DNA of 64,000 nt, taken from Prosopocoilus inquinatus. Lineage: Eukaryota > Arthropoda > Insecta > Coleoptera > Lucanidae. The stretch spans positions 50,003,001 to 50,067,000 of the forward strand of contig CM069876.1 of NCBI GenBank assembly GCA_036172665.1, written 5' to 3'. This document shows positions 22,671 to 34,059 of this stretch, in pieces (the first letter of the stretch is position 1; the number at the start of each line of letters is the position of its first letter). The translations under genes and the position numbers were made by a program. The notes below the pieces were generated by a model. The model was not told where the DNA came from. It did not search any database and was given only the letters and a program-made list of their open reading frames with translations.

Positions 22671-23302
22671 CGCCATAGAAAATAATATGTATTTTTTTAA
22701 GTATAGCGCACTTGGTGAAATATGATATTGAGTTCAGGCTTCATGCTTGATTTTCTGTTGCGCATACGAAAAGCTGACAATGCAGTTCTCATGTGAAACT
22801 CTCCGTTTGGCCTCGCACTTGAAAAACAAAGTCACCGCGCTACCTAGCTAGCAAAAGTGTGCTGTAAAGACGTCCCGCGAGGCAGAGAGAGACGTAGCAC
22901 GAAAGTTTATAAAAACAATTAACATTTGGATTACTCGGTTAGGTTTTACGTGGACTCAAAGAGCTAAAGAGAAAGCACGCGACACGCCATAGAAAATAAT
23001 AAGTATTTTTTTTAAGTATAGCGCACTTGGTGAAATATGATATTGAGTTCAGGCTTCATGCTTGATTTTCTGTTGCGCATACGAAAGGCTGACAATGCAG
23101 TTCTCATGTGGAACTCTCCGTTTGGCCTCGGACTTGAAAAACAAAATCGCCGCGCTACCTAGCGAGCAAAAGTCTGCTGCAAAGTCGTCCCGCGAGGCAG
23201 CGGAAGACGTAGCACGGTTTAGTTTATGAAAACAATTAATATTTGGATTACTTGGTTAGGTTTTACGTGCACTCAAACAGCCGAAGAGAAAGCACGCGAC
23301 TT
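22671..23302 (+). repeat. 316-bp tandem duplication, two copies
   Basis: Copies at 22671-22986 and 22987-23302 both run from CGCCATAGAAAATAAT through GCGCACTTGGTGAAATATGA, CTCCGTTTGGCCTCG, CGCGCTACCTAGC and GAGGCAG to AGAAAGCACGCGAC. Differences are few. No frame spans either copy. Confidence 0.9.
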
Positions 23303-23839
23303 ATCTCGATCCGAGCGATTCTAAATCGAAATCAAGATTCAATTTCATTTAATTAAATTACGATTCAATTTCATTTAATTAAATTCAGTAATTTTTCTCC
23401 GAGTTTGATGCTCTCGACTGAAGGCTGAACGCTTTTCCCGCGGTGTGTGCGTCTGAAGCGAATATTTTCGTCGTTATTTTATTTTATTTTTTTAATATAA
23501 GATCACCGTGTTCCGTGAAAATTTGGATGCAGGAAGATTAATTAGACTTCGGCCGGCAAGTGAATCAACGCAGCTTGAAACCTGATCACTGCAAACGATG
23601 GAAAAATCCTTGCCCTTCCTCCATTTACGTTATTAAATTTGTTAGATACTGTAAAATATTTCATTTTTTTTATGTTTAACGTTTGGATTTATTTTGTGAA
23701 CTGTAAGCTACGAGATATTGGCTTGTATTACCTTTCTATCCTACTTTAATGTACTCTTTAAATTTACCATTCGCTTTTATTTTACTAATTTTAAGTAGTT
23801 TCAATACCTTCAGTAAGTTAATCGAGGAAATACCTTACA

Positions 23840-24500
23840 AGGAGAGAGAGAGAGAGAGAGAGACAACGAGGGAGAAGGATTTGGTTTACTTTAGGGGTAA
23901 ATGACTGTCCTGTTCGGACGAATCGAGGGAAACACCTTTGCGACAGTATTTTCGGCTCTAAAACTCTCACCAGCTACCGAACGAGAAAATAAATCGCTTT
24001 CCCACGGGGGCTCGTTCGTCAGAAAGAGTAGATTGAAAGAGATAATGATGGAGAAGGATTCGACAATCTTTAGGTGAATAACCGCCCTATTCGGACGAAT
24101 CGAGGGAAACACCTTTGCGAGAGCATTTTCGGCTCTAAAATTCTAACTAACCACCGAACAAAAAAATAAAATAAAACGATTTCTCACGGCGGCTCGTTCG
24201 TCAAAAAGACTAGATTGAGAAAGATAATGAAGGAGAAGGATTCGACAATCTTTAGGTGAATAACCGCCCTATTCGGACGACTCGAGGGAAACACCTTTGC
24301 GAGAGCATTTTCGGCTCTAAAATTCTAACTAACCACCGAACAAAAAAATAAAATAAAACGATTTCTCACGCCGGCTCGTTCGTCAAAAAGACTAGATTGA
24401 GAGAGATAATGAAGGAGAAGGATTCGATAATCTTTAGGCGAATAATGGCCCTAATCGGACGACTCGAGGGAAACACCTTTGCGAGAGCATTTTCGTTGGT
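23840..24500 (+). repeat. 183-bp tandem repeat, about 3.5 copies
   Basis: Units start near 23866, 24043, 24226 and 24409 with GGAGAAGGATT, then ACCGCCCTaTTCGGACGA, CGAGGGAAACACCTTTGCGA, TTTTCGGCTCTAAAA and GGCTCGTTCGTCA. A (GA)n tract at 23841-23864 precedes the array. No coding potential is seen. Confidence 0.9.
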
Positions 24501-25380
24501 GAAAAAGAACGTACTGGATTATCTGTAAAACGGGAAGAGGATGGATGGAGGCAGAGTTTTCCAACTTCCTGGGGAACGAAAGACAATCGCTACATTTTGC
24601 AAGAATAAAGACGGTAAACAATCCGAACAAAACAAAAAAAAAAACAAGAACATTTTTGAAGAGTCAGAAACACAATCGAAGTGGAAGAATTAAAATCTCC
24701 AAAGAAATTACAACGATTATTTGATTTCTGAAAAATCGAAATTAATTACAAAAAAAAAAAAACGATGAAAAACATTTTTCTTCACGATTACCTAAGTTAA
24801 AAAAAAACAAATGACGATCGTGCACGTAGAAGAATACAACTCAAAAAACGAATTGCAGATTTAAAATTAAATAATAATAATAATAATGAGGAACATTCAA
24901 GGCTGATAATAATTCCAACTTCGTAACGATCAACAAACAAAACAAATCATACTTATTTGCAAAAAAGGAAAATTTCAGAAGAGAGAGAGAGTTTCGTTAA
25001 TTTCAGGACGAAAAAGGAAAAACAGAAAAAACAAAAGACGATCGCAAATTTTACAATTTCGCGACGAAGAAAAAAGAAGAGAAAAACAAATCGTCAATTC
25101 AAAACACGACGTCTTCGTTTAAACAATAACGGCGACAGCATCAAAAAAAAAAAAAAATCAGAAAGTGAGGAAAATATTTAAAGATGGAAACAAATAACAC
25201 TAATAACACTAATTCAAAAACAAGTGACGATCGCGTTACGTGCGAAAAATTAAGGGCCGTCACGTGATAATATGTTTTTATTATTTGGAATAATTTCAGC
25301 GAACTTGTACACTCTTTACCAAAAGAATTCGCCCGGTTCGACGAGAACGGAGTACAATTGTTTAATTTCAGTGTTTCGAT
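24500..25380. other. A-rich intergenic, no gene
   Basis: Lysine-rich frames (24957-25181 and others) are compositional. From about 25370 the homology with the upstream region of paralog 1 begins (GGAAGGCAGTGTgCTCATC, shared with 16481). Confidence 0.5.
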
Positions 25381-25698
25381 ACGTTTGGAAGGCAGTGTGC
25401 TCATCAGTTCGGGGGGCCTTTTGAATTTTACGTCCTGCAAAATCAAGAGAAAAAAAATTAAAAATAAAAAAACACCGAGGATTATCTAAAGTAGTTTGGA
25501 TTGAGGTTGCTGTTTAAGGTCAAGTTAGGACCCCCATGTTCGTGTCCCCGTTAATTCCCCGTTATCTGATTTTTCCCATTTTGGGAATCTCGTACTCCGT
25601 TGCAAAGTATTTAAACAGAAAAAAAAAAAAAAAACAAAATTACTCATGCCCCCTGCATCTGAAAACCAATGTTTCATGATTAAATTGAAACAGAGCCA

Positions 25699-25765
25699 CC
25701 TATCGGTTATTCGCAGGGTAAGCGATCGAATTAACCGGTGAGATAAGGCTGTGATAAAAAGTCTT
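25699..25765 (+). promoter_or_regulatory. Proximal GATA module, glycoprotein paralog 2
   Basis: CTATCGG at 25700 is the slightly mutated inverted GATA site; the neighbouring kappaB-like sequence is eroded here (TTATTCGC). CGATCGAATTAACCGG is conserved with paralog 1. GATAAGG at 25742 and GATAA at 25753 keep the 11-bp step, about 70 bp before the start codon. Confidence 0.5.
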
Positions 25766-25821
25766 ACAAGAAGGTCGTCTCGGAGAAGTCGGCCACAAAG
25801 CGGTGGAAGTCGTGGTACGCA

Positions 25822-25934
25822 ATGGAACGTAAGTAGAACAAAATTTATTTCCCCCGAGGGGTTGTTAATGATTAGCCGAATATTTCCAGGGGGAATGATT
25901 TGTGGCATCGCCCTTTTGGCCTTCATCTTCGCTG
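25822..25934 (+). CDS. Glycoprotein paralog 2, exons 1 and 2 (start and signal peptide)
   Basis: Exon 1 coding part 25822-25828 (ATGGAAC, donor GTAAGT), intron 1 of 61 nt, exon 2 25890-25934 (45 nt, donor GTAAGT). The leader reads MERGMICGIALLAFIFAG, differing from paralog 1 by one residue (I for F). Upstream CTCGGAGAAGTCG is shared with paralog 1 and may be near the transcription start. Intron 2 (25935-26976) nearly equals that of paralog 1. Confidence 0.8.
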
Positions 25935-26976
25935 GTAAGTAATCATTTTTTTCTTGCGTTTCTTTTTGTTTGGCTTTTATCATTTGCCTTAATTAACTTG
26001 GCCCATTTTTTTCCTTCCATTGTCCTGAGCTTTGACTATCCATTAGTGCATGGGTAGCCAGACTTCTTTCTTTCGTAATAATTGGCCTTGCTTGGGGTGG
26101 GGTTTTCGACTTCCACGTCTCCTCCATCCCCAATTAGCTTCTTCAATTCCTTCCACGCCACTCCCCTTTTCCCTGCTGCCTTCACGCTTCTTCTTTCCAC
26201 GTCCGTGTTTTAGTCGTTTTCCTTTGTTTTGCATCGGGCTTTTGGATGTCCCCCTCAGCGATCTGCCTTCTTTTCTTTCCGTTCTTCTTGCCACGTCCTT
26301 TTTGCCCGCCCCCTCTTTCTTTTCCCCCACGTCTTCAGCTTCAACCACCTCCCTCAGTGCTTCGCCTTCTTTCATCCCCGTTTTAAATTCTGCTTATCGC
26401 ATTTGGACTTGCTCCTTCGGATGGACTCGCGTGCCCCTCTTCGTGTTTTCCCTCTCATCCCTCTTGGCCATCTCGTTTCTCCGCTTCCAAGAGTCAATTC
26501 CGTCGCCTTGGAGATTCACCTTCGCATTGTTTAGGTCTCATTCATTTTTGGGCGCTCGTTTTTACTGGGGTGACTCAAAAAATGATTTCGCCCCCGCAGT
26601 TTAATTACGAAGCAACATCGCCTGGGTGGGATCAGATGTGCGAAACCGGAAGACGAAGAGGATGCCCATTGCAATTTCGTGCGGAGCAAATTTAAAAAAC
26701 CCCGACGATCATCGTGCCCCGTCGTAATCCAAAATTTCCCTCGCGTTTTCCTCGGGGGGGGGGCGGTTGAGTAATCCCGCCCCCGTTCAAGTTGCGTGCG
26801 AGGAATCAAGAAATCGAAACTCTTTCACCCTTGCAAATTCTGACGGTTCGAGTCAGTGTTTCCAATTTTTCCCCCATCCATCGTTTCCTCTTTGTTTCTC
26901 TTTTGAAGAAAACGAAGAGGAAAAGGCGCAAAGCGCAAAAAAGTTTCGCTTACGCCTAGGACCTTCCTTTTTCCAG

Positions 26977-27647
26977 GACCCATCGGTGCTCTGGTCGAAT
27001 CGGCGGATACCATCTACCTGGTGACTTCGCCACCCGACGCCGGCGTACCGGCTGGGAATGACACCGTCCCCCCTTGGAATACCACCACGCCGGGTTTGAA
27101 CAACATTTGGAATGCCACGACGACGCCGACGCCCGCTTTGAATAGCTCGATTCCTGGTTTGAATAATACGACGATTCCTCCTCCAATTTGGAACATCACG
27201 ACGGTTCCTCCACCAATTTGGAATACTACGACGGTTCCTCCTCCAATTTTGAATACAACGACGGTTTCTCCTCCAGTTTGGAACGTCACGACGCCCAGTG
27301 GGGATAATACAGTTTCAAGTTTGAATTCGACGCTTTTTGAATCACGAAGACGCCCGCGTCCTCCGCCGCCGCCGCCACCGCCACCACCACCACCACGGCC
27401 GTCATCGACGACGCGTCCGCCGCCACCTCCACCACCGCCACCTCCACCACCGCCACCACCACCACTGCCACCACCGCCACCGCGCCCGCCGCAAAGCAAC
27501 CGCCCGCAGCAGGACGACCAGCAGATAATCCTGTGCCTGCCGGAGTGGACCGACGAGGAAATGGAGGGGTGCAGGGCAAGCTTGCCAAACGGAAGAGTAA
27601 CGGCGTTACTCTCCATTCTACTATTATTTTATCGTATAATTGCCTAA
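26977..27647 (+). CDS. Glycoprotein paralog 2, exon 3: sequon, poly-Pro and CRASLPNG tail
   Basis: The acceptor TTTTTCCAG at 26976 gives 222 codons plus a stop; the whole protein is 240 aa. It begins PIGALVESADTIYLVTSPPD. A sequon-rich region follows (about 11 sites, repeated TTVPPPIWN units), then an Arg/Pro stretch with several long poly-Pro runs encoded by CCX triplets at about 27357-27486, then a Gln/Asp-rich hinge. Next comes a two-cysteine module C-x11-CRASLPNG and a hydrophobic tail ending at the stop. The tail fits a GPI-attachment signal (Ser/Asn/Gly near the cleavage zone, then about 15 hydrophobic residues, one Arg). The family is unrecognised; extracellular location is inferred from leader, sequons and tail. 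The proline block suggests a stiff stalk. Confidence 0.75.
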
Positions 27648-27760
27648 ACGCATTTGAATTTCCCGCCTGTAAAACGTAGTTTAGTAAGACTCTAGTAAAC
27701 CGATAGACGTCGCTTGCTGCGCAAGCGCATGCGCACTTTTTAATCATATACAACGACCAT
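27648..27760 (+). promoter_or_regulatory. 3'UTR block conserved between paralogs 2 and 3
   Basis: CATTTGAATTTCCCGCcTgT, CGTAGyTT, ACTCTAGT and GACGTCGCTTGCT follow the stop codon here in the same order as in paralog 3 (reverse strand, 45740 to 45655). Paralog 1 lacks the block. Conservation outside the coding region suggests either recent common ancestry of the two 3' ends or a functional 3'UTR element. Confidence 0.5.
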
Positions 27761-28090
27761 TACTAACTATTTTTGTATTTAGTTTTGTAGATGCGGTCAC
27801 TCCGAGTCTTGAATACACGTGTTTAAAACATCTGCGTGGTTTTATTTTGAAAAAAAAAGTAAAAAAAAAAACATCGACGAGTTTCAAAATGTATGAATAG
27901 ATAAAACAGCGACACCTTACGATCGCCCTTTGACCTAACATTGCACGAGTATTGACGAATTGAAGCGTGTTTGCTATACATACGTATAATAAGTCACCCC
28001 AATTTTTTTTTTTTTAATGTATTGTTAAAAATGTTGACTCAAAAGTCGACGTACAGCGAGAAACGTCAGTAATCCATGAATCGATAATGA

Positions 28091-28242
28091 TTACTAGGGA
28101 ACGGAATTATATATTTTGTTCGATTAAATACAAACGAGAGGCGGCAAACGCGTAACACTGCAGCGACGTGTGAATGCACACACCTCTCTTTGCCGCCTCG
28201 TTCGAAATAAACCCGAACAAAATATATAATTCCGTCCTGTAA
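28091..28242. mobile_element. 152-bp foldback element
   Basis: TTACTAGGGAACGGAATTAT, ATATTTTGTTCG and CGAGaGGCGGCAAA are mirrored by TTTGCCGCCTCG, CGAACAAAATATATAATTCC and GTCCTGTAA. The arms are about 50 bp with an interior gap. It has no coding capacity. It is likely a MITE, but the superfamily is not assignable. Confidence 0.75.
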
Positions 28243-28259
28243 TGGTTACGCGTAAAAAA

Positions 28260-31200
28260 AAAACCATTAAAACTTAAAATTAATTGAAACGTCGCTTCAA
28301 TCTCAATCTCAAGGTCAACCAAACTGTATTCAGTCGAAGTAGTTGGAAATTAAAAAGACAAAAAACTGAAGGCATGAAAAAAACGTTAAAAAATTTAAAA
28401 AAAAACGATTAAAGCGAAGTTCAAGGTCATCCCACCTGAACTCGACTACATTCAATCATAGCAAACAAATTTAAAAAAAAAAAAACGTAAATAATAAAAC
28501 CAGACATTAAAAATGTTTGATGTCAAAAAATAAACAAAATTTTTCAACCCAAATATAAAAAATATTGTGAAGGGTATAAATCATCAAAAAATTAAAAATT
28601 ATCAGAAATATTAAATGTAAATTTAAAAATCGATTCAAATAAAGATAATGTTACGTAAAAAAAATATTAAAAATTAAAATTCAATGAAATCTAGCTTAAC
28701 CGATCTCGAGATTTACATGAACTCAACTCTGAACTCAACTCGACCCTATATGACACAAGAAAACTAAAAGTTAGTAAAAAGACTGTTAAAAATCGAAGAT
28801 CGATTAAAATGAACTTCACGTCAAGGTCAGTCCAACGCGACTGACTGACCAAGCCTAATTCCGTTTAACTCAAGTAAAAAATTAAAAATTACCAGAAAAA
28901 TGTTGATTCAAAATGTCGATTGAGAAGTCGACTACAGCGAAACGTCAATAATTCACGAACCGATAATAATTACGTATAAAAAAAAACCTAAATATTTTGC
29001 TTGACCAATCTCAAGGTCAATCAAGCCCCAACTCTGAACTCAACCCACTGTATTCAATCCAAGCTGAAAATCAAAAAGGCAAAAAAAATTGATAATAAAA
29101 AAGAAACGTTCGGAATTAGAAAATAAAAACGATTAAAGCGAAGCTTGACCATTCTCAATCTCAAGGTCACTTCGATTGAACTATATTCAATCACAGCAAA
29201 AAAAAAAAATTAAAAAGAGTACACAAAATTTTAATAAAAAAAAATTAAAACCGAACATTTTTTGATATCAACCCGATACAGCTGAACTCAACCTAATTCC
29301 TTTCAACCCAAGCATAAAAAATATTGTGAAGGGTTTAAGGTAAAGAAATCATCAAAAAATTAAAAATTATCAGAAATATTAAACGTAAATTTAAAAATCG
29401 ATTAAAATAAAGATAGTAATTATGCAAAAAAAAATTTTTTTAATTAAAATTAATTAAAATGTAGCTTAACCATTTTCGAGTTTTACATGAAACTCAACTC
29501 TGAACTCAACCCGGCCCTATTCAATCGAAGACGAAAATTAAAAAGAAAAAAAAAACTGAAAGTAAATAAGATTCGTTAGAAATTAGAAAAGAAAAACGAT
29601 TAAAGCGAAGCTTGATCAATCTCAAGGTCACTTCGATTGAACTGTATTCAACCACAGCAAAAAAAAAATTAAAAACAATTTACAAAATTTTAATAAAAAA
29701 ATTAAAACCAGATATTAAATTAAAGAAAAAATGTTTGATGTCAACCCAATCCAGCTGAACTCAACCTAATTCCTTTCAACCCAAGCATAAAAAATATTGT
29801 GAAGTGTTTAAGGTAAAGGAATCAAAAATTAAAAATTATCAGAAATATTAAATGCAAATTTAAAAATCGATTAAAATTAAAGATAGTAATTACGTAAAAA
29901 AATATTAAAAATTAAAATTAATTGAAATGTAGCTTAACCAATCTCAATTTTTACATCAAATTCAACTCTGAACTCAACCCGCCCCTATTCAATCGAAGAC
30001 AAAAATTGAAAAGAAAAAAAAACTGAAAGTAAAAAAGAAACGTTAGAAATTAGAAAAGAAATACGATTAAAGCGAAGCTTGATCAATCTCAAGGTCACTT
30101 CGATTGAACTATATTCAACCACAGTAAAAAAATAAATTAATTAAAACAATACACAAAATTTTAATAAAAAAATTAAAACCGGACATTAAAAATTAATTTT
30201 TTTTTATGTCAACCCAATCCAGCTGAACTCAACCTATTTAATTCCTTTCACCCAAGTATAGAAAATATTGTGAAGGGTTTAAAGTTTAAAGAAATCATCA
30301 AGAAATTAAAAATTATCAGAAATATTAAATGTAAATTTAAAAATCGATTAAAATTAAAGATAATAATTACGTAAAAAAAATATTAAAAATTAAAATTAAT
30401 TGAAATGTAGCTTAACCAATCTCAATTTTTACATCAAATTCAACTCTGAACTCAACCCGGCCCTATTCAATCGAAGACAAAAATTGAAAAGAAAAAAAAC
30501 TGAAAGTAAAAAAGAAACGTTAGAAATTAGAAAAGAAAATCGATTAAAGCGAAGCTTGATCAATCTCAAGGTCACTTCGATTGAACTATATTCAACCACA
30601 GCAAAAAAAAAAAAAATTAAAAATAATGCACAAAATGTTAATAAAAAAATTATAACTGGACAAAGCGATGCTTGGCCAATCTCAAGGGCACTCCGACTGA
30701 ACTCAACTATATTAAAAAAAAAGAACGTTAGGAAACAGAAAAAGAATAAGGTTGAAAATTAAAAATCGATTAAAATGAAGATAATAATTACGTACAAAAA
30801 ATATTAAAAATTAAAAAATTCTCTATTCAATCGAAACTGAAAATTAAAAAGCCAAAAAAATGAATGCAAGAAAGGAAAAAATTGTAAAAAAGGAAAAATT
30901 GATCAATCTCAAGTTTATCCCAGATGAACTCAATATTCAACGCCAGAAAAAAAAATTAAAAAATAATAAAAAAAATAAAATTAGACATTAAATTAAAAAA
31001 AATGGTCGATATTAATGGATCCAGCTGAACTCAACGTAATTCCATTCAACCCAAGCAAAACAGTTTTGAAAAGGATTTTAAGTAAAAAAAAAAAACGTTT
31101 TATCTAGCATGACACAGGACTAATAAAAAATTTAAAAAAAACACAAGCAAAGAATCTAACCTCATTTAACGCAAGAAAACTAAAAGTAAGTAAAAAAAAG

Positions 31201-31480
31201 GAAGTCAAGTTTCCAATCAATGTAAATCAATTAAAATGAAGACAAGCCGATGTCGAGGTCAATCCAAATAACACAAGCAAAAAATTAAAAATTACAATAA
31301 AAATTTAAAAAAAATGTCGAAAATTAAAACGAATCGATTAGAATGAATAAAATTTGCAAGAAAAAATTAAAAGTAAAATGAAGCTCGACCAAGCTCAAGC
31401 TCAATCCAACCCAACCTGGTTCTCTTCAGTCCAAGCAAAAAATTCCAAAAAAATAAATAAAAATAAGGAACTTAAAATTC
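28260..31480 (+). repeat. A-rich TCAAGGTCA satellite, block 2
   Basis: Same family and orientation as 653-2480, with at least five monomers. Clear unit starts at GCTTGAyCAATCTCAAGGTC lie near 29150, 29608, 30077 and 30551, with a truncated unit at about 30666. The right end (31330-31480) matches 2380-2530 almost base for base. Frames through it are not genes. Confidence 0.85.
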
Positions 31481-32240
31481 GCGGAACGGATTAACGCGGA
31501 TTCGAAGTGGATTGCTTATCTGTCGCTAAAATCAATTGCATATACGCAACCTTGCTGGTAATTTGAGATTTCCCGGTAGGATTTGCTCTTAAAACGGCGA
31601 TAATATCTGCGTGTATAATTCCGGTGGAATGACGTAGATTATGCACTGGATTTATTTAATAACATCGCGTTCAAAATAAAAATCAAGTTAATCTTAACAT
31701 TCTAATTATAAAAATATTTGTATAGGAGGTTAAGTACCTAAGTGATTGATCGTATTATAAGAAAATAATTTGCTTTTCTTTCTTTTCAATAAAAAAAAGT
31801 CCTCCTTTTTGCTACTTAGGTGAGCAGAAAAGGGGGAGCAACGAGGGGGCGAGGCCGAAACAACTCGAATGAGTTTTAGTCCTCCAGGGCACCACGCAAG
31901 TCAATCATTGCAATACCGGAAATAAATGCGATGCAAACTCAACATAGAGGTTGGCCTTTTTTGAAAAGCGTAACATCTTCTCTCTCTCTCTCTCTCTCGA
32001 TGTAAGAGAAATGTACGAAAGTTTCATTCGTTTCGCCCTCTGAACGTTAGTTAACAAACGGTGTAATAACTCGAAACTGGCAGGGACTTTCCTCGCCCCT
32101 CGCCGAAACGAGGAAATTGCTGCTGCCGCTACCGCCCCCCTCCCCCTCCACCCTGCAATTCTCTATTGGCTCGGACGTACTTTGTAGGTGAGGAACAAAA
32201 AGAGAAAAAAAAAGAAAAACGAAAAAGATGTAAAAAGTTA
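31480..32240. repeat. Segmental duplicate of 2.48-3.25 kb
   Basis: It shares with the left end of the window GGAACGGATTAACGCGGATT, GGATTGCTTATCTGTCGC, TATAGGAGGTTAAGTACCTA, CCTCCAGGGCACCACGCAAG, the (TC)n tract and GTTAACAAaCGGTGTAATAA. The copy here has extra sequence around 32095-32160. AATAAA lies at 31788. Confidence 0.85.
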
Positions 32241-32577
32241 AGGTAGATAAGGTAAATCCCCGGCGCGCATCTGCGCCAGTCGAACATAATGAATTTTTAT
32301 TACTCCGGGGCTAAATCCGGTGGCCGTATTAAACACCTGGAGCGCGCTAAACTCCGTCTTAAACTTACGGATCGATGGCCGCCCATAAATTCACCGGCCC
32401 GGCTTTGTGCGCGTCTGTTTTTGAGAGTAAATTTAATTTTAATACTTCGCTGATGGATGATGGGGCGGGCGGGCGGAGGTTGCTTGCCACCTTCTCCTTT
32501 CACTTACCCGGAAACTTATGCGAAATTACGATGAATCACGAATGGGGAGCGAGGAAGAAAAGTGCGTGGTTATACTC

Positions 32578-32755
32578 GGAAATCCCCAGCTCGAGTGGGG
32601 ATGTGGGTAGTGGGTTGATCTTCGACGGTAATTTGTCTGAAATCCCTATCTCGCGTGGAGGTGTGGGTGGTGGGTCGATCTTCGACGATAATTTGTTTAA
32701 AATCTCTATCTCGAGTGGATGTATGGGTGGTGGGTCGATCTTAGACGATAATATA
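32578..32755 (+). repeat. 60-bp tandem repeat, three copies
   Basis: GAAATCCCyAkCTCGaGTGG, then GTGGGTrGTGGGTYGATCTT and CGACGrTAATTTGT, repeat three times with a 60-bp period. The plus-strand frame 32375-32929 runs through them, giving a threefold 20-residue repeat. That frame then enters the TACAGGG satellite, so I do not call it a gene. Confidence 0.75.
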
Positions 32756-33890
32756 CAGGGCGTTTCGTTGAGGACAAGGTGGTATCTCATGATCACGATA
32801 CTCGATTGTTCTATTCGTAAGCGTCGTTGGATTCTGCGGAAAACCCCCAGTAATTTTCATATAAAATATTTTCTTCTAACTTCAAGAACAAGCGAAATCA
32901 AGACGAGGATTCGCTTCAAATTTTTTTAGGTTAAATATCTCGGGAACCGTTCACGTCAGACCCCCCATGCGACCCATCATCTCGGACTAGATTTACACGT
33001 AGAATCCGAAAACGCGATAATATACAGGGTGTTTCGTTCAGAATAAGGTCGTATCTCGTGATTGCGACAGTCGATTGTTCTATTCGTAAGCGTGGTTGGA
33101 TTCTGCGGAAAACCCCCAGTAATTTTCATATAAAATATTTTCTTCTAACTTCAAGAACAAATGAAATCAAGGTTCAAAATTTTTTAGGTTAAATATCTCG
33201 GGAACCGTTCGCGTCAGACCCCCCATGCGACCCATCACCTCGGACTAGATTTACACGTAGAATCCGAAAACGCGATAATATACAGGGTGTTTCGTTAAGA
33301 ATAAGGTCGTATCTCACGATTACGACAGTCGATTGTTCTATTCGTAAGCGTCGTTTGATTCTGCGGAAAACCCCCAGTAATTTTCATATAAAAAATTTTC
33401 TTCTAACTTCAAGAACAAATGAAAACAAGACGAGGATTCGCTTCAAAATTTTTTAGGTTAAATATCTCGGGAACCGTTCGCGTCAGACCCCCCATGCGAC
33501 CCATCACCTCGGACTAGATTTACACGTAGAATCCGAAAACGTGATAATATACAGGGTGTTTCGTTGAGAACAAGGTCGTACCTCACGATTGCGATAGTCG
33601 ATTGTTCTGTTCATAAGCGTCGTTGGATTCTGCGGAAAAGCCCCAGTAATTTTCATATAAAAAAATTTCTTCTAACTTCAAGAACAAATGAAATCAAGAC
33701 GAGGATTCGCTTCAAAATGTTTTAGGTTAAATATCTCGGGAACCGTTCACGTCAGACCCCCCATGCGACCCATCATCTCGGACTAGATTTACATGTAGAA
33801 TCCAAAACTGCGATAATATACAGGGTGTTCCGTTGATGATAGGGTCGTATCTCGTGAATGCGACGCTCGATTGTTCCATTTTTTTGTTCC
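32754..33890 (+). repeat. TACAGGGTGTTTCGTT satellite, about 4.2 copies of roughly 265 bp
   Basis: Units start with TACAGGG at 32754, 33023, 33281, 33550 and 33819 (steps 269, 258, 269, 269). Each holds GATTGTTCTATTCGTAAGCG, ATTCTGCGGAAAACCCCCAG, TATCTCGGGAACCGTTC and AGACCCCCCATGCGACCCAT. TACAGGGTG starts are typical of element ends scattered in this window. No open frame is conserved. Confidence 0.9.
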
Positions 33891-34059
33891 ATTTGTTTTC
33901 ATTTTTATTTTTTTGATTAATTAATTAATTTACAAACAAGGTGAGAGTAGTGAGAGTGCAAAAAATTTGTTTAAATTTCAGTATTACAAAATTACTTTAA
34001 AAAAAAATTATTTTGATAGGATATTAAAAATAAAATAAAACGAAATTACGGAAATCATG

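Noticed and set aside
27014..27753. Antisense Gly-rich and Val/Ala-rich frames over paralog 2
   Set aside because: Shadows of the poly-Pro and sequon-coding triplets on the opposite strand.
32375..32929. 184-codon frame with three 20-residue repeats
   Set aside because: Runs from unique sequence through a 60-bp DNA repeat into the TACAGGG satellite; no signal, domain or splice structure.
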